In this document: in pieces, positions 1 through 12,118 of the stretch
How the letters are laid out: each line of letters opens with the position of its first letter
How positions within the stretch are numbered: the first letter of the stretch is position 1
Source of the DNA: Floccularia luteovirens
Lineage: Eukaryota; Basidiomycota; Agaricomycetes; Agaricales; Squamanitaceae
DNA: 64,000 nt
Assembly (NCBI GenBank): GCA_009739215.1
Contig: VSJF01000004.1
Span: forward strand, 434,001-498,000
Direction: 5' to 3'
The notes under the pieces: model-generated
What the model saw: only the letters and a program-made list of their open reading frames with translations
What the model was told of the DNA's origin: nothing
Database searches by the model: none
Position numbers and translations under genes: made by a program

Positions 1-642
1 AGGCGATAGCTGGTTGTTAGCGGTTACTCCACCGATGGAAGCACGTACCCCCATCCTAATACGAAGTGAACATATCTCTGTGACAGCTTTTCTCAGATAA
101 TAGTAATTTCACCGCATGCAATTGTAACTTCTTCTGAAGCCTAGATCAATTCAACCATGAGCGTTGAATGTTTCAGGGTTATCTCGTTGAGTTAACATAG
201 GTTGGTGGGAACAAGTATGAAGTTATCAGCCTTGGGATAAATAGTATTTACCCGGGCACAAATACTCCGAGTCTTCTCTCAAACGTAAATGAAAATAACG
301 GTCTGAAAGTCCGAGTGTGATAATAGTTCCTGTGCAAACATGGTCTGGGACTTTATTTACAAAATTGGGGTGTGTGGGGGGGGTACAGATTACATATACT
401 CGGTCATAAAAGGAGACAAATTGTGGCATTATTACACTTCCAGATTGACATGTTTCACGGACGCAAAAAACAAACTTTATCTGTATTCGAAGATAACAGA
501 TAAAGCCCGCTTCTGTGGAGATAATCGGGATAAAAAATGAAACAAAAAGCTAAGGCCATGGAACCCGAACGAGTCAAACTAAAGAAACCACCCCCTGAGC
601 CCTTGGCATTTTCATCTCGGTCCAAGTGAATAAGGTCAAGAC
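1..642. other. intergenic, no gene seen
   Basis: Short open frames on both strands have no recognisable domain and no exon that joins to a neighbour. The segment lies downstream of the minus-strand gene that ends at 643, so it probably holds that gene's 3' region. I see no RNA gene or repeat here. Confidence 0.5.
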
Positions 643-1740
643 TTATGAGAATGCCAATCCCGCCCAGGTAGTCACAGCACCAACCACCGCGCCGCCTGCC
701 GCTGCGCGGAAAGTTCCTGTTCGTCTGCCATACTTGACCGGGGTATCTTGCTCCACAAGTATGGCACGTCCCTCGGATTTCTTATCTTCCTCCTCTACCT
801 TGCCACGCAAACGATCGACAGCAACTTTGTTGCTCCCGACAATAAGAAATCCTTGCTCATCGGGATCTGATTCTTTTATTAGAACGTGAAAGTGCATATC
901 CAATTTAGCAGCAGCTTCCGAGATTGCAGGGATGTCTGCCTGCGGGAGAATGTATACAGTAGCTGTAGAAGATTTTGTGACCTTTGAAATGAATTCTTCT
1001 CGTTGCTCGAGACTCATTGAGCGTGCAACCGGGCGGGGTGTGTGTGCAGGGGCGGGATAGCCTGAAGGTGTGGCAGAAAGACGAGTATCTGTTGGAACTC
1101 CAGTGACTCCACTTGTTTCTACCTTCGCCGCTGAGTTCTGAGAATTTTGAGAAGACAGGAAGCTTGTATCTGGGGTAGGAGGAATAAGTGTCCCAGGCAT
1201 CGGCGAGCGGGAGAACACCCTTTTTTGTTTCTGTGTCTGTTCAGGCGAAGTGATTGGCCCGAGAGTCTCTTGCCACCGTACAATTTTAGCTTGCGGATCT
1301 GCTTTCCCTGTTCTCTCTTCATCCTCTCGGTCAAACATGTCAGGCTTCATCATCCGATTCATGATCTCGCTAGAATTGGTGGAGAGCGATAAAAGAGTAT
1401 CACTCCGAAGAAGCGTCGTTGGTTGTGTAGATAGTCGACGTCGGTTGCGCAGAGCAATCTTGGTCTCTCCTTCATTTCGACGCGTAGGTGATCCGTCAGA
1501 CATGTCGAGGTACATAGACCCGAGCGCGTCTGCGATCCCATCAGCACCACGGTGGGTATCGAGTGTCTCTTTCCCAATTGCACTGGGCGAGTCAGCGTAG
1601 GGGCAGCCGGATCTGGGGTGACCTGCTCTTGGACGACCACATTTTGTACAATGAGGCACCTTTCTGCCGGGGGTGCTCGTTGGTGTTGTAACGGCGCTGT
1701 TGTTACCTGACGCTGTAGTGCTTGAGCGTAATGTGGGCAT
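643..1740 (-). CDS. hypothetical protein with CX2CX6HX4C zinc-knuckle-like motif and hydrophobic C-terminus
   Basis: I do not recognise the family. The frame stays open upstream to 2001, but the stretch before 1740 looks non-coding and the start MPTLRSSTT at 1740 gives a low-complexity Ser/Thr lead followed within about 30 residues by CTKCGRPRAGHPRSGCPYA. This Cys-Cys-His-Cys motif has six residues between the second Cys and the His, where classical zinc knuckles have four. The middle is Ser/Thr/Pro-rich and probably disordered. The last 150 residues look folded, with a charged stretch (around SLEQREEFISKVTKSS) and a short alpha/beta-like segment. The protein ends in a Gly/Ala-rich hydrophobic tail (RAAAGGAVVGAVTTWAGLAFS) that could be a tail anchor. 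About 365 residues, single exon. Binding of zinc or nucleic acid and membrane association are inference. Confidence 0.7.
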   Translation of the reverse strand: MPTLRSSTTASGNNSAVTTPTSTPGRKVPHCTKCGRPRAGHPRSGCPYADSPSAIGKETLDTHRGADGIADALGSMYLDMSDGSPTRRNEGETKIALRNRRRLSTQPTTLLRSDTLLSLSTNSSEIMNRMMKPDMFDREDEERTGKADPQAKIVRWQETLGPITSPEQTQKQKRVFSRSPMPGTLIPPTPDTSFLSSQNSQNSAAKVETSGVTGVPTDTRLSATPSGYPAPAHTPRPVARSMSLEQREEFISKVTKSSTATVYILPQADIPAISEAAAKLDMHFHVLIKESDPDEQGFLIVGSNKVAVDRLRGKVEEEDKKSEGRAILVEQDTPVKYGRRTGTFRAAAGGAVVGAVTTWAGLAFS

Positions 1741-2414
1741 GCTATTGTACAAGGGCACAGGTTGATTTTGTTCTTGAGTTTTCAATTGCAAGAGCAGACT
1801 CGCTTGTCCACACAATGGGATATATTTATAATTTTGCGAACAATGGGGGATGTTCACAAGGCAACTAGTTCTTCTTACCAAGTATTCAGGCCTCAGGGGT
1901 TGCTGGATCTTGAACTTGCTTCTACGACGCGCAAATAAGAGATATAAAATCAAAAATGAGTCAAGGTAATGAAGGCGGTGGTGAGACAGCTTAAAAGTCA
2001 CACTCAGTCAAATGTCCGTGTCCGGTTCCGTCAATCACGTTCACTTCCTATCAAACTCGTCAAAACGTAAACGAAAAAATTCAAGATTTTATAGGATATT
2101 TAGAATAATATACAATTTAGTATCTCAGAAGATATGGAAATGAAAAAAAGTACAAAGAGCATGAATGAATGGATTGCATCGGGTAATATGATTTCAGCTT
2201 AGGAATGCAGGGCAATAGATATCCCTCCAAGGTAACTGGTGCACAGGTCTTTTTTCCAGACCAGATTCTCATGCCAGTGATTCGCTGTCCCTGTTGAAAA
2301 TGAATTCATAAATAAACCAAATAACCACGACAAAGAAAAGATTTGAGGCTTTGCAATCAATGCCGAAGGAATGCCTGCATTTTCTAAGAGTCCGGGCTTC
2401 AAGCTGGTTGGTTT
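1741..2414. other. intergenic between poly(A) polymerase and the zinc-knuckle-like gene
   Basis: An AT-rich segment around 2040-2170 and short unsupported frames. It must hold the promoter of the 1740 gene and the 3' end of the poly(A) polymerase gene, since both are on the minus strand. No other element is apparent. Confidence 0.5.
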
Positions 2415-5067
<2,653 letters not shown>

Positions 5068-5431
5068 TCCTTGTTTCCAAGAGGAAATGACAATACGTAC
5101 TCTTTCTCTGCGGTCATATTGACAAAAAGCTGTTGGATTGAGTGTGATGAGATATGCGAATCGTCAAGATTGACGACTTTCCGATGGGAGAATGGAAAGA
5201 TGATTTCTTCAGCGGGTCCTTGTGTCTTTCGTCACGTGGTATATGTCACTTTATGCGACACACTCGGAAAATATTTTCAAATTCAAGTACTATGAAATGC
5301 AACAAGTATGTACAAAAATAGCGAATGCTGTACCAGTGAATACGGTTTAATTCCGCCTTTTCACAGTATAATAGGAAAAGTATGATACTACAAACAAAGA
5401 CGGTGGATGTAACAGCGGCCTGGAAGAGTTT
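5068..5431. other. intergenic
   Basis: Upstream region of the poly(A) polymerase gene and 3' region of the beta-helix gene. No coding frame or repeat is supported. Confidence 0.5.
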
Positions 5432-7134
5432 TTAGGTATACTTTATGTATTCAGATCTTTTCGTTTCTTCAAAATGACGTTGCCCCTCTTTGCGTTTGGT
5501 GTTCCACTTTTTGAACAGCCACGAAGCGATGGCAACTAGGATGATACTAGAAATAATAGCGACAACAATGCCAGCGATATTTCCTGCAGAGCTCGTGTTA
5601 CCTGGAGCGGCATTACCATCGTTGTTGCCATTATTGCCATTGTTCCCGTCACCTCCAGCTCCAGTACCTCCAGGTTGATCTCCATGAGTGGAAGTCTTAT
5701 TAGAAGGGTTTAGACCGAATGGCCAGAAATCACCGCCATTCGGGGGAAGTACACAAGTAAGCGAGTCTCCATCCTTTATAATTTCGAAATCAGACTGAAC
5801 ATTAAGTTGTTGGGTAGTGTTGGTGTCGAGGACGAATGGGCCAGGAGTAGGAACCGTATCGGAGTCGCTACAATTTTCTCCCCTGGCACCTATGAAGGAA
5901 GTGTTGCCAATCATCATGTTCCTTTGGACAGTAAAATTGCTGGCGGATGTCATAGCTATGCCATAACTGAAAGCACCACTGAGCCTGTTGTCCGTAACAA
6001 TCCCGTTCTTGGTGACCTTGTTCCCAAAACGGTTGCCAAACCAGGTGCGAGTACCGATGGCAATTCCAATTCTAAAACCAAGCCAGATGAAGTTTCGTTA
6101 TGATTTGCATTTCGGTGCAAGGACCTACTTAATGATTGAGTCCTCAAAGTTGGTGCCTTTGACTTCACCAGGATCTTCTGTCTCCGTAGCAAAGCCACCA
6201 AGGATGGTATTATTCGACACTATCGTGCCAGTATAATCACCATTGAAGGGATCATAATCTACTAGGTTGATGCCACCCAGCAACGTTTGCTGATAGTCAT
6301 TTATCAGGGTCTGTATTGCTCATGGTGAAAAATGGGTAACGAACATTGAGAATCCAAATTGTGTTGCCATACACTTGTGTCCCTGGCGAACCGAAGAGGA
6401 CGATACCACCGTCAGTAGGGCCCTCGATCATGTTATTCCTAACGATACTGTTGCGACAACTCATACTGATTCCGTCCGCCCATTGTTGGAAAGCATCCGA
6501 GCCGCAAGGTCCTATATCATTGTTTTGCACGGTTACATTATTGCAGTTCAGCGCCCCTTCTGTGACATGAAGACAAGTCCAACCCCTGGGGTCGAACGAC
6601 CGAACGTATTCAATTAATTGATTGGAGTTTTGGCCTCCCATTTCGATATTTCCTCCACCTTTTGTTGGAGGCGCACCTTGACGCGTCCCGTCTATCTAAA
6701 AGAAATAGGTAATTAGATGGAAGATTTTCCACAATAACTTTGGATGATTGACATACTTGTATGTTTCGTAGCTTTACACCAGAACATTGGGAGCATGTAC
6801 CATCTACAGCTGTAGTGTGTCCCTTTCCATTCGCCACAGGACCATTGACTACCAAGGTAGCTCGACTTTCGTCTCTAGGGTAACCCACCGTGCTAATTTC
6901 CTGGTTAGGGTGTGCGAATAGTATGGGTGCTTGAATGATATATCTCGCGTTGGGGCATAATGGCAATCGATAGCCAGAGCCTGAAGACTTGAGGAGATTG
7001 TTTAAACGATCGGTGACGGTATTGGCTGGATCTGGTAGCTCGCAGTCCTCCCCTGCACGAGTTGAAAAAGGGCTAGATATGATCTGAATAAACCATGAAT
7101 AACCAGTTCAAGGAGAAACTTACTTGGTATACAT
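5432..7134 (-). CDS. membrane-anchored right-handed beta-helix (pectin-lyase-fold) protein
   Basis: The multi-exon reading has repeated Asn-rich turns typical of parallel beta-helices (CNNVTVQNNDIGPCGSDAFQ, then SIVRNNMIEGPTDGGIVLFG and GTQVYGNTIW, about 6560-6350; NFTVQRNMMIGNTSF near 5930). The first solid exon begins near 7053 with EDCELPDPANTVTDRLN. After the helix come a Gly/Asn-rich linker (GNNGNNGNNDGN), one transmembrane segment (IAGIVVAIISSIILVAIASW) and a basic cytosolic tail (KKWNTKRKEGQ). The family includes polysaccharide lyases, hydrolases and epimerases; I cannot assign a substrate. No signal peptide exon was found: a possible ATG exon at 7134 (MYT) has a consensus GTAAGT donor but the wrong phase for the next exon, so the start is unresolved. 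A wall-facing surface protein is the likeliest role. Confidence 0.65.
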
Positions 7135-7502
7135 AGAAATTTACTTTGTTTTCTTGTTCAAGAGAGATTTAAAAGACTTTTGTAAGTTAGATGCCTCAAG
7201 GCAGAGGTTGCGTGGTTAAAAGAGCGTGGTGGGTGGCAGCCTTCCTTGTGTGATAGTTAAAGAGCAGTGTTATCTTAAATAACCTTCTAAAAAGGTTGTC
7301 AACGGGGAATCTAAAAAAATAAGCACAAGCCATGGTTGACATTGATTCAGGGTCATCAACGGTGATGACGATGAAGAAGGGATTGCCAAGCCCCCGAACA
7401 ACGAATTAATTGACAAACCATGGCGTATTCTTTTTATGGAAGTCCTCTGTTTATTTATGACTCCAATATAAGTAATAGGACAAAATGGCGGTCAATGGCT
7501 AG
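7135..7502. other. intergenic
   Basis: Lies upstream of the beta-helix gene and downstream of the Ist3-like gene. It may contain an unrecognised first exon (signal peptide) of the beta-helix gene; none could be fixed. Confidence 0.4.
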
Positions 7503-8391
7503 CTATGAATCTCTGCGAGACCGGACTCTGTCCGTTGGTCGACTAAGACTACTCAATAAATCCTCCACAGCCCTTACACCCTCTGACTTCAATTTTTTCT
7601 CTTTTTTCTCTTTCTTACGGGCTTTTCTGGCACGACGTTCTTCGGGGGTCTCATCCTTGTGCTTTCCTTTGGATTTTGACTTTGATTTCGACTTCTTCTC
7701 TTTCCTCAATGCTTTCTGTTCCTTCCTTTTCGCAATCAAATATTCACGCATTGGATCTTCTGGGTCAATAGATGGTGCGGAAGAAGCAGATGAGTCCGAC
7801 TCGGCACCATCTGGATCGTGGCGAGACCCTTAGAAATTGCAGCGTCGAGGAAGTGATATGAACACGTACCACCAATCAACTGAGGTTTAGCATTAAGACT
7901 TTGTTCGTCTGGCTCAACCATATCACCATTTTCACCTGCTACTTTAGGTTGCTTGTAATTCTTGACATGGTCTACCCGGAGAGTTTTTTCTAGTACTTTA
8001 GCACCATTAAGGTTGTCAACAGCCAATACCGTAGACCGTTGGTCCTCATACATCAAGAAACCAAAACCCTTCGTCTTTCCGGTTTCTTTGTCCCTTGGCA
8101 AGTTCACATCCATGACTTCGCCATACCTGCATAGACTGAGCCAAGAAATGGGGTACTGAGACTCATCAATACTCACTGTGAGAAGATTGTGATAACATCG
8201 CCTTCAGTCAAATCATAGTGTAGACCACCAACAAAAATATAAGCGGAATCTTTGTATTCATCATGCCAAGATGCCCCACTAATCCCAAGATCGAGTTCGG
8301 CCTGATTGATTTTCTGGATTTCCTTGACCACACTGGATAAACCAATGATTGAATACGAGTTGTGTGTTTCAGCGCGGAGTGCTCACTTCAT
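7503..8391 (-). CDS. IST3: RRM splicing factor Ist3/Snu17 (RBMX2)
   Basis: Component of the RES complex of the activated spliceosome. One RNA recognition motif is visible: RNP2 in YIFVGGLHYDLTEGD, then YGEVMDVNLPRD, RNP1 as KGFGFLMYE, and the family-typical DQRSTVLAVDN and RVDHVKNYK. The N-terminal lead KEIQKINQAELDLGISGASW is also characteristic. The start needs a tiny first coding exon: ATGAA at 8391-8387, an intron ending in TTTATCCAG, then TGTGGTC, giving MNVVKEIQK. Two further introns precede a Lys/Arg/Glu-rich tail (KEKKSKSKSKSKGKHKDE and KARKKEKKEKK), ending …RPTDRVRSRRDS. It is divergent from eIF3d, with 126 bp between the start codons. Confidence 0.9.
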
Positions 8392-8517
8392 TCCTTTAAA
8401 CGCGCACGCGATGAACAGACGAGGAACTAAAAGTGATTTTCCCACGTTCAACACATTGCTTGCATTCAAATTTTCTTTGTGCGATCACAGCTTCTCTAAA
8501 TCATCTCAAGAAAAAAA
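8392..8517. promoter_or_regulatory. short bidirectional promoter region, IST3 / eIF3d
   Basis: Only 126 bp separate the two divergent start codons, so both 5' UTRs and the promoters must share this segment. No clear TATA box is seen. The A-run just before 8518 is the eIF3d start context. Role inferred from position. Confidence 0.55.
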
Positions 8518-10668
8518 ATGCCATCGTTCTCACTGCCTCCACTGAACGACAACCCCGACGGGGGTTGGGGTCCCTCATCGTCAAATCTTCCCGAACAGTT
8601 CAAATTCAAAGATATTCCTTATGCTCCATACTCAAAATCTGACAAGTTGGGACGATTCGCTGATTGGAACGATCTTTCATTGGATAACAGAGCTACCACC
8701 GGACCAACAACAACTCAAACGTCCCGTGGAGGCGGTCCAGGTGGCCGTAGAAGAGATGGAAATCAAGCGTTTGGAAGTGGCACTGCAAGCGCTTTTGCTT
8801 ACTTCCATGTAGAAGATGAATCTTCTTTCTCACTAGTTGATAATAAAGCTACTGCCCCACGCCGTGGCAGTGGTTTCAACCGCGGACGTGGGACTGCAAG
8901 GGGTACTAATACATATAATGCCAGAGGCGGTACACGAGGAGCCCGAGGCGGCACGACAAGTAGAGGAGGGGCTAATCAAAGGGGCGGCGTCCGTCGAGGT
9001 TGGAGAGATTGGGAAAAAGTTAGTCAATCCGAATATACGATTTTGGTAATGTACCATCTCTAACGAACTTTGTACACAGAACAATCGCACTCGCGAATCT
9101 TCTGTGGTAATCTCTCCGCAATGGAGTATGTTAGAAGAGATCGAGTTTCATCGTCTTGCCAAATTGCGACTTGAGGTTGATGAACCTGAAGAATTGTAAG
9201 AGTTACAGACTTATACTTCAGTTCCGATGTTTCAATTGTCTTCCAGGCAATCATATGGGCGCCTCTTCGCATACGATAAATCTTATGACCGCGTCACAAC
9301 TCGAACTGAGAAACCCCTCCAATTAGTGGATCGAATCAAATACAATACAACTACTTCTGATGATCCCGTTATCCAACAAGTAAGTCGCATCATTTCCATT
9401 TTTTGTGGAGATCCTTACCTGCGCACAGCTTGCAAGCAAAAATGTTGCAAAAGTATATACAACAGATGTCATTCTTAGCGTCTTAATGTGTGCTCCACGA
9501 TCAGTTTATCCATGGGACATTGTGATTGTTCGCGAAGGGAACAGCCTCTATTTCGATAAACGTGATGGCGGACCGTTTGATACAGTCACCGTAAATGAAA
9601 ATGCTGCAGACCCCCCTCAAGATCCATCGCCTCCTAATCCGAATAATCCAAACGAGAAGGCTGCAGTACCAGAAACACCATCGATAAATACAGCCACATC
9701 ACTTTCCTTAGAAGCCACCTACATCAACCAAAATTTCGGTTTCCAATCTGTTATTGAGACCCCTCCACCTCCCGCAATCGATTTCGACCACGCGAACCCT
9801 TTCTATGGTCCTGATGAAACGGAACCCCTTGCATCATGTGGTTATCGGTACAGACTTTTTGATCTCGGCATAACAGAAGATGAAGATATCAAAATATGCG
9901 TTCGCACAGAAGTAGATGCTTACTCCCCTGGACAAGGTAATCCTCGTGAAGGCCAAGGCTTAGTGACAATACGAGCTCTCAACGAATTTGACCCAAGAGC
10001 GCAGGGTGCCGGAGGGGCACCAGATTGGCGAACAAAATTAGATTCTCAACGGGGAGCCGTGGTGGCTACTGAGATGAAGAATAATAGCTGTAAACTCGCC
10101 AAGTGGACAGTCCAAAGTGTTCTTGCTGGTGCGGAATTGATGAAGATCGGGTGAGTGGATACATTGTGCTTCCCCAACATTTGTTTCTCCCGTGCTGTGT
10201 TTTTGAATTCTTTTTGATCGTTTGATGTTATGCACACTTGACTTGCGAAACCATGTACATCCGTGGTATTAGTGTACTAATTACTCTATTAGGTATATCT
10301 CTCGTGCCAACCCCCGCGACAATACACGTCACGTCATTTTGAGCACTGCATCAATGCGACCAACCGATTTTGCTGGACAACTCAACGTATCAATAGCCAA
10401 TGGGTGGGGTATAGTCCGTACAGTTACTGACATGTGTATGAAAATGCCAGAGGGAAAATACGTTCTTGTCAAGGACCCGAACAAGGTAAGTACACAGTTT
10501 GGCGTATACTTGAAGCAATGGTCTTCTATGTTTCACCAATAATATCGACTGACTTTCGAATCATGACAGCCGGTGATCCGTTTGTATGCTGTTCCTGGAG
10601 GAACTTTCACAGGTGATGAGGAGGACGGCGAGGGTGCATCAGATGAGGAACAGGAATATGCCGCTTGA
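8518..10668 (+). CDS. EIF3D: eukaryotic translation initiation factor 3 subunit d
   Basis: Subunit of eIF3, which recruits mRNA and the 43S complex; eIF3d can bind the cap directly. The start MPSFSLPPLNDNPDGGWGPS is the family's typical opening. Residues about 60-165 hold an RGG-rich stretch (RGGGPGGRRR, RGTARGTNTYNARGGTRGARGG). The core then continues in exons that include RSYGRLFAYDKSYDRVTTR-like text (about 9245-9305), VIATDVILSVLMCAPRSVYP (about 9465-9510), and WDIVIVREGNSLYFDKRDGG. The end is acidic (EEDGEGASDEEQEYAA). About six introns. The start follows a run of As and is the first ATG in the frame. It ends 71 bp from the convergent Dsc2 gene. Confidence 0.93.
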
Positions 10669-10739
10669 TCAATCGAAGCACGCTATCGTTAATGAAGTCG
10701 TGGACACGGAGATCATTATACTGCATGTAAATTACGCTG

Positions 10740-12118
10740 CTATCTTTGTGTAACAAGCAGTGTTTCCACGGCTGCCTCGATATTTGGGCTAGGATAAAAT
10801 ATTGATCAGCTTATTTTTATCTGAAATTGATGGACAAAGACCAAACCTTCGCTGTAACGCACCCACGATTACTTCCCGCTCTATTGAAGGAAACATACTT
10901 GTCACTTGAATAATCTCACTGTCTGTGGGAACCCTAAGACCTGCATTCGTACGTTCTCCACGTCCAGTCAATTCATTGACCCACTCCCGAACAACAGAAG
11001 GTTCTACAGCATTACCATCGCGACCAGCATTACTGGTTCTTGAAACAAGTCCGGGTGATGATGACCGAGCAGTAGTAATCACTTCTTCATTCTCCGCCGT
11101 GGGCTCGTTTGAGCGGCTAGACGTGGTTCTCGAGTTATCTGGAAGCGCCCGGTTTGACCGACGGGGGGGTTTGATAGAACCAATCAATGGCAATAAATAG
11201 CGTTTTGAAAATTTGACAACAGTAGGCGGTATACGATATGTATTGAGGTTTGCCAAATCCGAGCGATATATTTGACCTGTCAAAATACCGATCAGGGCCA
11301 CGACTGCGGAACCTGGCATGCGACTGATGATCATCTACAAGGAGGAAGTCAGCAATGTCTGTGATAGCCTAACATAAGAGCCGCATAACCTGGCAAGCGA
11401 GCGCATAGACAGTGCTTTTGTTGTTGAGAGGGACTCCAAAGATTCTATAATCATACATCGATGGCACAATTCGAGAGTATTGATATAGAATGCTGAATAA
11501 GAGTGCTGCAGGTCCGATTGAAATGTTATTCAAGCCAAAGCGATGGAATAGGATAAGGGATATGAATTCGAAAAGTGTTGCCAACAAAGTTGAGACAAAT
11601 ACAAACGACTAGAGAAAAGATTTGAGTTCAGATTTCCATAGGACTATGAACGAGGGTAAACCAAAAAAAAAAAGAAAACTGACCGCGAACTTGACACTTC
11701 CAAACCGTCGTTCAACCTGTACTCCCGCATTATGTAGAAGGAGTTCCCCGACAAAGACGTCGCTCGAGTTTGAAAAAGCGAGATGATGAACAAATAAACG
11801 CCAGTACTAAAGGGTTACACCAACGTCAGTATTGTCATGACTGGATTTCCAAAGTGAATGACATGTACCTGGTGATGTCGTGATATATGTGGTACAAACT
11901 GCAAATTTGTTTCAATATTAGAAAAAAAGGAGCCGCAGTGTGTGCATTCATAACTCACCTGAAGATGGAAGTAATGCTTCACGTCAAATATCCCGGCTAG
12001 AATAGATGTCGCAGCCAATCCCACCATGAGACCTTAAACACCACTTGGTGTTAGCTTTTTGGTGTCTTCTACGACCTTTTGACGAACCTTTTGTGACAGC
12101 AGCATGCTCGAAAGACAT
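10740..12118 (-). CDS. DSC2: Dsc2-like rhomboid pseudoprotease with UBA/CUE domain
   Basis: Membrane subunit of the Golgi Dsc E3 ubiquitin ligase (UBAC2 relative), which in fungi acts in SREBP cleavage and membrane-protein quality control. Exons join as MSFEHAAVTKG (start 12118), LMVGLAATSILAGIFDVKHY, then FVPHISRHHQ, and a rhomboid segment FEFISLILFHRFGLNNISIG with ILYQYSRIVPS. Several hydrophobic segments are evident and no Ser-His catalytic pair is seen. The C-terminal exon has a Ser/Arg-rich linker and a UBA/CUE-like domain (VTSMFPSIEREVIVGALQR). An intron from about 10847 to 10790 joins this to SPNIEAAVETLLVTQR, completing the UBA/CUE helix; reading through it would end in unrelated residues at 10789. 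Both terminal exons are my reconstruction and fit in phase. Confidence 0.82.

Noticed and set aside
1119..1640. Several overlapping open frames on both strands inside the first gene
   Set aside because: They overlap the well-supported minus-strand protein with the CCHC-like motif and have no features of their own.
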